From contig VXRL01000092.1 of NCBI GenBank assembly GCA_009838515.1, positions 62,001 through 126,000 of the forward strand: DNA of 64,000 bases. The letters are read 5' to 3'. Position 1 is the stretch's first letter, and the number at the start of each line of letters is the position of its first letter. Shown in pieces: positions 58,782-64,000 of the stretch. Origin of the DNA: Terriglobia bacterium (lineage in GTDB: Bacteria > Acidobacteriota > Terriglobia > Bryobacterales > UBA6623). Below the pieces are notes generated by a model. The model was given only the letters and a program-made list of their open reading frames with translations, was not told where the DNA came from and did no database searches. Made by a program: the position numbers and the translations under genes.

Positions 58782-61700
58782 ATGCACTCCCGCTTCGATC
58801 GCATACGCCTGCTCAACGAGTGCCTGGCAGAGCGGATCCTCGTGCTCGACGGGGCGATGGGCACGCAGCTTCAAGAAGCGAAGCTCACAGCCGAGGACTT
58901 TGGCGGCGCCACCCTAGAGGGTTGCAACGAGAACCTCGTGCTCACGCGGCCTGACGTTGTACGCAAGATCCACAAGGACTACTTCGACGCTGGCGCGGAC
59001 ATCGTCGAGACCAACACGTTCGGCGCGATGGATATCGTGCTTGCCGAGTACGGGCTCCAAGACCACGTCGCTCGCATCAACGCAGAGGCCGGCCGCCTGG
59101 CTCGGGAAGCGGCCGATGCTTGCTCCACAAGCGGCAGGCCGCGCTTCGTCGCCGGCGCCATGGGGCCCTCGACCAAGTCGATCACCGTCACTGGCGGCGT
59201 GACGTTCGCCGAACTTGTGTCTGCCTACCGAGACCAGTCCTTCGCGCTGGCTGAATACGCGGACCTGCTGATCCTCGAGACCTGCCAAGACACCCGCAAC
59301 GTCAAGGCCGCGCTGATCGGCATCGGACAGGCCCTGCGCAAGTACGGCCTGCGACTCCCGGTGATCGTCTCGGGCACCATCGAGCCCATGGGCTCGATGC
59401 TGGCCGGGCAGAGCGCCGAGGCGCTGGTGGTGTCGCTGGAGTATGCGGAGCCGCTCGGCGTCGGGCTCAACTGCGCCACGGGTCCGGAATACATGACGGA
59501 CCACATTCGAACGATCCACGAGACTGCGACTGCGCTCGTGTCGTGCTACCCCAACGCGGGCCTGCCCGACGAGGACGGACTGTACGGCGAGACGCCCGAT
59601 TCGCTGGCTTCAGTGTTGGACCGCTTCGCGCGGAACGGATGGCTGAATATCGTCGGCGGCTGCTGCGGCACGACTCCAGCGCATATCCGCTCGATTGCGC
59701 AGATGGCACAGGGACATGCCCCACGCCGCCACAAGCCGGCCCGGAGCACGAAGTTCACCGGCATCGACGTGGTGGAGGTGTGCGAGGACAACCGCCCCTT
59801 GCTGGTGGGCGAGCGAACCAACATCGTAGGATCGCGCCGCTTCAAGCGGCTCATATCGGAAGAGCGCTTCGAACAGGCCTCCGAGATCGCTCGCGCCCAA
59901 GTGCGCGGCGGTGCCCACATCATTGATGTCAATCTTGAGAATCCAGACCGCGACGAGCTCTCTGACATCGATTCCTTCTACGGGCTGCTGATCAAGAAGA
60001 TCAAGGCTCCGGTCATGATCGACAGCACCAATCCGGCCGCGGTGGAATGCGCCTTGACCTATTGCCAAGGCAAGGCGATCGTGAACTCGATCAACTTCGA
60101 GAACGGGGAGGAGCGCTTCGACCAGGTCGTGCCCCTGCTTCGCCGCTATGGCGCTGGCGTGGTCGTCGGCACGATCGACGAGGATCCCGAGCAGGCCCAG
60201 GCGATCACCCGCGAGCGCAAGCTGGCCATCGTCGAGCGCGCCCACCGCCTGCTCACCGGGCAATGGCAGCTCGCCGAAGAGGATCTGGTATTCGACCCGC
60301 TGGTGTTCCCGTGCGGCACGGGCGATGCCAGCTACATCGGCAGCGCCGTGGAGACCATCGAGTCTTTGCGGCTGATCAAGTCCAAGCTGCCCCGCGTGAA
60401 GACGCTGCTCGGAGTGAGCAACGTCAGCTTCGGCCTGCCTCCGGCGGCCCGCGAAGTGGTCAACGCCGTGTTCCTGCACCATGCCACGAAGGCCGGGCTA
60501 GACCTAGCGATCGTGAACACGGAGAAGCTGCGCCGCTTTGCCTCAATCACCCCAGAGGAACTGCGCCTGGCTGATGGGCTGTTGCGCAACCTCCCGTGTG
60601 ATGGCGTTGACGCACCGCAGGATCACCGGCTCCAATCTCCGGAGCAAAAGGCGGCCCTGAACCAGCTCCACATCGCCAAGGTCACGGAGCACTTCCGCGG
60701 TGCCGTCCGGGATCGCGGGCCGAAAGTGCAGGACCTTCCGCTGGACGAGCGGCTGGCGAGGTACATCGTGGAAGGCACCAAGGAAGGGCTGTTCCCAGAC
60801 CTCGACCAAAAGCTCGCCGATAACGTGGCTCCCCTCGAAATCGTCAACGGGCCGCTCATGGAAGGCATGAAGCGAGTGGGCCGGCTGTTCAACAACAACG
60901 AGCTGATCGTGGCCGAAGTCCTGCAGTCCGCGGAAGCGATGAAGGCGGCGGTGGACCACCTTGAGCCGCACATGGAGAAGACCGCCGATGCCAACAAGGG
61001 GAAGATCGTACTGGCAACCGTCAAGGGCGATGTCCACGACATCGGCAAGAACTTGGTCGACATCATCCTTTCCAACAACGGCTACACCGTGTTGAACCTA
61101 GGCATCAAGGTGCCGCCGGAAGAACTGATCAAGGCGTGTCGGGAACACCAGCCCGACGCGATCGGCCTGTCCGGCCTGCTGGTCAAGAGCGCCCAGCAGA
61201 TGGTGGTCACCGCCCAAGACTTGCGATCAGCCGGCGTGTGCGTTCCGCTGTTGGTGGGCGGTGCCGCGCTGAGCGCGAACTTCACGCGCAAGCGGATCGC
61301 TCCTTCCTACGGGGACCTGACGTGCTATGCCAAGGACGCCATGAGCGGCCTCGCCTTGCTGGACCGAGCGCTGGACCCGGCCGCGCGAGCCGACCTGGAA
61401 ACCGAGCACGCCCCGGTCCGAGACGATGCCCGCCGCGATCGGCGAGAGGCCGCGTCCGCGACGGCCACGCGCAGCTCTCGGGTGCGTGCGGACGTGCTGC
61501 CGCTGAAGTGTCCCTACCACGCGCGCAGGTCCGAAGACATTCCCCATCTACGCGAGCTGTGGCAGTACATCAATCCCGCCATGCTCTATTCGCGGCACCT
61601 GGGGTTCAAGGGCAACTTCAAGCAGGCGCTGGCCGACCGTGACGAGAAGGCGCTAGCGCTGCACACGGCAGTGGAGGACACCAAGGCCGAGGCGGAGCGG

Positions 61701-62288
61701 TACATGAAGGCGCGCGCTATCTGGCGGTTCTTTGACGCGCAGGCCCACGGAAACTCGATCCGGCTGTTCGAACCCGGCAGCGGCGTGCTGCTGCACGAGT
61801 TCTCGTTCCCGCGCCAGCGTCGCGCCGACGGTCTCAGCCTCGCGGACTTCATCGCCGGGCCCAACGGCTACCGGGACTCTGTGGCCCTGTTTTGCGTGAC
61901 CGCGGGAGAGGGCATCCGTCATCGGTCCGAGATCTACCGCGCCCGCGGGGAGTATTTCCGATCGCACGCGATCCAGTCCTTGGCCATCGAAACGGCCGAG
62001 GCCTGTGCGGAATGGATGCATCGGCGCATCCGCGAGGATTGGGGCTTCGCCGATCCTGCGGACATGACGATGGAGGATCGGTTTCGCTCGAAGTATCGCG
62101 GCCGGCGCTACAGCTTCGGCTATCCGGCCTGTCCGAACCTAGAGGACCAGCGCGGGCTGTTCAAGCTGCTCGATCCGTCCGAGATCGGTGTGACATTGAC
62201 CGATGGCGACATGATGGATCCCGAGGCCAGCGTTAGCGCCGTGGTTTTCCAGCACCCCGATTGCATTTACTTCGACGTGAACTCCTAG
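58782..62288 (+). CDS. metH: Cobalamin-dependent methionine synthase
   Basis: A 1168-residue MetH that moves a methyl group from methyltetrahydrofolate to homocysteine. Residues 1-320: Hcy domain (ILVLDGAMGTQLQE; zinc Cys in NCATGPEYM and GGCCGTTPAHI). About 350-610: pterin-binding domain (LLVGERTNIVGSRRF, IDVNLENPDRDE, MIDSTNPAAVECAL). About 640-870: cap and B12 domains (KDVHDIGKN-type motif GDVHDIGKNLVDIIL with the Co-binding His, and GLSGLLVKSAQQMV). About 930-1168: activation domain (YRGRRYSFGYPACPNLEDQ). All domains are complete. ATG 58782 starts right at the first domain; an upstream start at 58698 would add 28 residues inside the pseudogene region. There is no recognisable cobalamin riboswitch upstream. 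Confidence 0.95.
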   Translation: MHSRFDRIRLLNECLAERILVLDGAMGTQLQEAKLTAEDFGGATLEGCNENLVLTRPDVVRKIHKDYFDAGADIVETNTFGAMDIVLAEYGLQDHVARINAEAGRLAREAADACSTSGRPRFVAGAMGPSTKSITVTGGVTFAELVSAYRDQSFALAEYADLLILETCQDTRNVKAALIGIGQALRKYGLRLPVIVSGTIEPMGSMLAGQSAEALVVSLEYAEPLGVGLNCATGPEYMTDHIRTIHETATALVSCYPNAGLPDEDGLYGETPDSLASVLDRFARNGWLNIVGGCCGTTPAHIRSIAQMAQGHAPRRHKPARSTKFTGIDVVEVCEDNRPLLVGERTNIVGSRRFKRLISEERFEQASEIARAQVRGGAHIIDVNLENPDRDELSDIDSFYGLLIKKIKAPVMIDSTNPAAVECALTYCQGKAIVNSINFENGEERFDQVVPLLRRYGAGVVVGTIDEDPEQAQAITRERKLAIVERAHRLLTGQWQLAEEDLVFDPLVFPCGTGDASYIGSAVETIESLRLIKSKLPRVKTLLGVSNVSFGLPPAAREVVNAVFLHHATKAGLDLAIVNTEKLRRFASITPEELRLADGLLRNLPCDGVDAPQDHRLQSPEQKAALNQLHIAKVTEHFRGAVRDRGPKVQDLPLDERLARYIVEGTKEGLFPDLDQKLADNVAPLEIVNGPLMEGMKRVGRLFNNNELIVAEVLQSAEAMKAAVDHLEPHMEKTADANKGKIVLATVKGDVHDIGKNLVDIILSNNGYTVLNLGIKVPPEELIKACREHQPDAIGLSGLLVKSAQQMVVTAQDLRSAGVCVPLLVGGAALSANFTRKRIAPSYGDLTCYAKDAMSGLALLDRALDPAARADLETEHAPVRDDARRDRREAASATATRSSRVRADVLPLKCPYHARRSEDIPHLRELWQYINPAMLYSRHLGFKGNFKQALADRDEKALALHTAVEDTKAEAERYMKARAIWRFFDAQAHGNSIRLFEPGSGVLLHEFSFPRQRRADGLSLADFIAGPNGYRDSVALFCVTAGEGIRHRSEIYRARGEYFRSHAIQSLAIETAEACAEWMHRRIREDWGFADPADMTMEDRFRSKYRGRRYSFGYPACPNLEDQRGLFKLLDPSEIGVTLTDGDMMDPEASVSAVVFQHPDCIYFDVNS

Positions 62289-62316
62289 CCCCCGCTGGCA
62301 CCCTTGGCCACGCTGA

Positions 62317-63492
62317 TCAGGGCGCTGGCGGACTCCAGATCGTGGCGCCGATGTAGCGTTCCGGCCCGCTTGCTTCATCGGTGAAGTAGTAGACCGACAC
62401 GACCTTGCCATCAGGCCGCTGGATCGAGCGCACGTACCCGATGTCGCGGCTGGCACCGTCGTCGCGGAGCGTGATGTCCCCGCTCCAAGTCCTGCCGTTA
62501 TCGCTGGAGAGTCGCGCCCGGATGCTATACGGCTCCGCCCGGTAGCCGTAGACTAGGCAGATTCGCCCGTCCTGCAGCTGGATCATCGAGGGGGGATTGC
62601 CCACGCCAGTGTCGGAGACGGCTTCGCCGAGGTATTCCCAGTTCGCTCCGTCATCGGCGGAGAGATACGTGCCGATCCATCGATTCGCGTCATCGCGCAT
62701 GCGCACCGTGACCAATATCTCGGTCTCGGAGAGCCGCACTGCGGCCGGCATGATCGAGAAGCCCACTTCTGGCTCGGGTCCGATCCAGCCCAGCAGGGTC
62801 CACGTCGCGCCGCCGTCGGTGGTGCGCACGCACAGCGGCCGCCCTTCCCGGCCGTCGGCCTTGGCGGCGGTGATGAACAGGGTGCACTGGCTCTTGCTGT
62901 CGACGATGTAGTTTGTACGCGGCGCGATTCCGGGCGAGTCGAAGGCCGGCAGCCGGAACGGCCCGTCCCAGCTGTGTCCGCGGTCGTAGGAGTGAAAGAT
63001 GCGTCCCACGCCCGCATGGATGCTGTTGGTGCGGACCGTGAGGGCGAAGTTCGGATGCGTGAAGTCGATTCCGCCCTCGCTTTCACGGAGTTCGGGGATC
63101 GTGACACCCGGTCGCGTGACGCCGTGCAAGTACCCGCCTTCGGTCAGCAGATGACCTTTGGCACCCGGATCCTCGACCGTCCAGGTCTCTCCGCCATCCA
63201 TGCTGCGCGCCAACATGGGAATCTCGGGCTTTTCGCGGTCAATGTGGTGGCTGTCGCCGAGGTCCTTGTACCAACCCTTGCCGAAACCGACGAGGATCTC
63301 GCTCCCCCAGCTCCAGATGCCGTGGTTGGCAGGCCAGCCGCCGAACATGCCCTGCTCGAAGTAGACCTTGACGTGGCGAGCCTCCGTCGCGTTGGGCGGG
63401 CCCGCCGCTGTCGGATCTGGTGCCGGCTGCCCCGAGCAAGCCGCCAGAGCAAGCGCGGCAAGTAGCGAGATTGCAGAGGTCTTTTGGATCAC
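62317..63492 (-). CDS. Sialidase/BNR-repeat-family lipoprotein
   Basis: A 391-residue beta-propeller of the sialidase superfamily. GTG 63492 has an AAGGAG ribosome site and opens a lipoprotein signal (SLLAALALAAC, Cys 19). Five Asp-box motifs S/T-x-D-x-G-x-T-W are readable: SMDGGETW, SYDRGHSW, TTDGGATW, SADDGANW and SSDNGRTW. Arg residues that could form an arginine triad include RPGVTIPELRES, ILVTVRMRD and RSIQRPDG, but I cannot prove a complete active site. It may act on sialylated or other glycans, or be a non-catalytic propeller. With the sulfatases nearby, a host-glycan or algal-glycan target is a reasonable inference. Confidence 0.82.
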   Translation of the reverse strand: MIQKTSAISLLAALALAACSGQPAPDPTAAGPPNATEARHVKVYFEQGMFGGWPANHGIWSWGSEILVGFGKGWYKDLGDSHHIDREKPEIPMLARSMDGGETWTVEDPGAKGHLLTEGGYLHGVTRPGVTIPELRESEGGIDFTHPNFALTVRTNSIHAGVGRIFHSYDRGHSWDGPFRLPAFDSPGIAPRTNYIVDSKSQCTLFITAAKADGREGRPLCVRTTDGGATWTLLGWIGPEPEVGFSIMPAAVRLSETEILVTVRMRDDANRWIGTYLSADDGANWEYLGEAVSDTGVGNPPSMIQLQDGRICLVYGYRAEPYSIRARLSSDNGRTWSGDITLRDDGASRDIGYVRSIQRPDGKVVSVYYFTDEASGPERYIGATIWSPPAP

Positions 63493-63622
63493 CCGGTTCT
63501 CCTTGATCGCGGACTGGCACGGCTTGCGCCACCGGTGCCGCCGCAGACTCTCGGTAGTGTATCCCACGGCTTCCGCGCCGCACTCGGAGAGGTCCGTGGG
63601 CTGGCTGGTAGAATCCGTGTAC

Positions 63623-64000
63623 ATGACCCTGAGACTGTTGCCGCTTGCGGCGCTGCTGGCGGCGGGCCTTTCGGCCCAGACCAAGCTGCTTCGATATCCC
63701 GACATCCACCGCGATCGAGTCGCCTTCGTGTATGCCGGCGACCTCTGGACCGCGTCCAGCCAAGGAGGTCGGGCCATCCGGCTGACAGCCCATCCGGGCC
63801 TCGAGTTGTTTCCGAAGTTCTCGCCCGACGGCAGGTGGATCGCTTTTACAGGACAGTACGACGGCGACGAGCAGGTCTATGTGGTCCCGGCAGACGGTGG
63901 CGAGCCACGACAGCTGACCTACTACCCCGCACGCGGCCCCTTGGCGCCGCGCTGGGGCTATGACCACCATGTGTACGGCTGGACCCCCGACGGAACTGCC
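63623..64000 (+). CDS. Tricorn protease homologue / WD40-like exported protein (3' truncated by window edge)
   Basis: The first 126 residues only. A signal peptide MTLRLLPLAALLAAGLSAQ precedes LLRYPDIHRDRVAFVYAGDLWTAS, the entry strand of exported Tricorn-like S41 peptidases. WIAFTGQYDGDEQVYVVPADGGEPRQLTYYP is the first TolB/WD40-like blade. The catalytic part would lie downstream of the window. A TAGAAT box ends 8 nt before the ATG (63609-63614), a near-leaderless arrangement. Confidence 0.8.
   Translation, partial: MTLRLLPLAALLAAGLSAQTKLLRYPDIHRDRVAFVYAGDLWTASSQGGRAIRLTAHPGLELFPKFSPDGRWIAFTGQYDGDEQVYVVPADGGEPRQLTYYPARGPLAPRWGYDHHVYGWTPDGTA

Noticed and set aside
58256..58864. A 202-codon minus-strand frame read as an intact gene
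   Set aside because: Only its last ~65 residues are sulfatase-like; the rest is out-of-frame sequence overlapping the metH start, and the true N-terminal piece lies in a different frame.

Overview
The window is GC-rich, densely coded bacterial chromosome from a Gram-negative organism: lpxA, a TonB-dependent receptor and many lipoprotein and Tat-type signals are present. The gene content points to Acidobacteriota, most plausibly a Bryobacterales/Solibacter-like lineage, possibly marine or host-associated. It includes several S1-type sulfatases, a DUF1501 + DUF1549/DUF1553 pair, a Planctomycete-type cytochrome c fused to a SUMF1 domain, Tat-exported Gfo/Idh/MocA oxidoreductases, quinoprotein-like propellers and a receptor with a carboxypeptidase-regulatory-like N-terminus. 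Planctomycetota or Verrucomicrobiota are less likely alternatives. The assignment is inference from gene content; no rRNA or ribosomal protein gene lies in the window.

Layout. 1-10 kb: end of a PQQ-like propeller gene, a DUF4143 AAA ATPase with a repeat-rich upstream region, two sulfatases, an unknown lipoprotein and a TonB-dependent receptor. 10-13 kb: a GlmU-like left-handed beta-helix protein divergent from lpxA and a VOC protein. 13-21 kb: sugar-acid metabolism (two enolase-superfamily dehydratases, an aldose-1-epimerase-like lipoprotein, a ROK polyphosphate-glucokinase-like kinase), followed by a minus-strand operon of a Gfo/Idh oxidoreductase, a cytochrome c-SUMF1 fusion and ApbE. 21-29 kb: unknown secreted protein, thioredoxin-like protein, dicytochrome-PQQ dehydrogenase, DksA/TraR-type zinc finger protein, family 5 uracil-DNA glycosylase, TPR-like protein, methyltransferase and a DapA-family aldolase. 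29-33.5 kb: F1 ATP synthase genes atpH-A-G-D, with no atpC or F0 genes alongside. 33.6-41.7 kb: three sulfatases plus the DUF1549/DUF1553 and DUF1501 genes. 41.7-48 kb: a relic tnpB 3' end, then a complete seven-gene Mrp Na+/H+ antiporter operon. 48-56 kb: a DUF1080 + Gfo/Idh pair (candidate 3-keto-glycoside chemistry) divergent from a PQQ-like propeller, a GT39-like membrane protein with a discoidin-like tail, a VapBC-type toxin-antitoxin pair and a DPM1-like glycosyltransferase. 56-64 kb: cobA-hemD fusion, a sulfatase pseudogene with a large internal deletion, metH, a sialidase-like lipoprotein and the start of a Tricorn-like protease.

Taken together the window describes a heterotroph that attacks sulfated and otherwise decorated glycans outside the cytoplasm (five intact sulfatases, a sialidase-like protein, an oxidative glycoside module, a TonB receptor) and funnels sugar acids through dehydratases and an aldolase. 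Energy genes (F1 ATPase, Mrp, PQQ-cytochrome) are interleaved. The most interesting signals are the GTGA-overlapped DUF1080/oxidoreductase pair, the SUMF1 fusion that lacks the formylglycine-enzyme cysteine pair, TATAAT boxes placed 6-7 nt before GTG start codons (candidate leaderless mRNAs), the truncated F1 operon, and two decayed genes (tnpB tail, deleted sulfatase).
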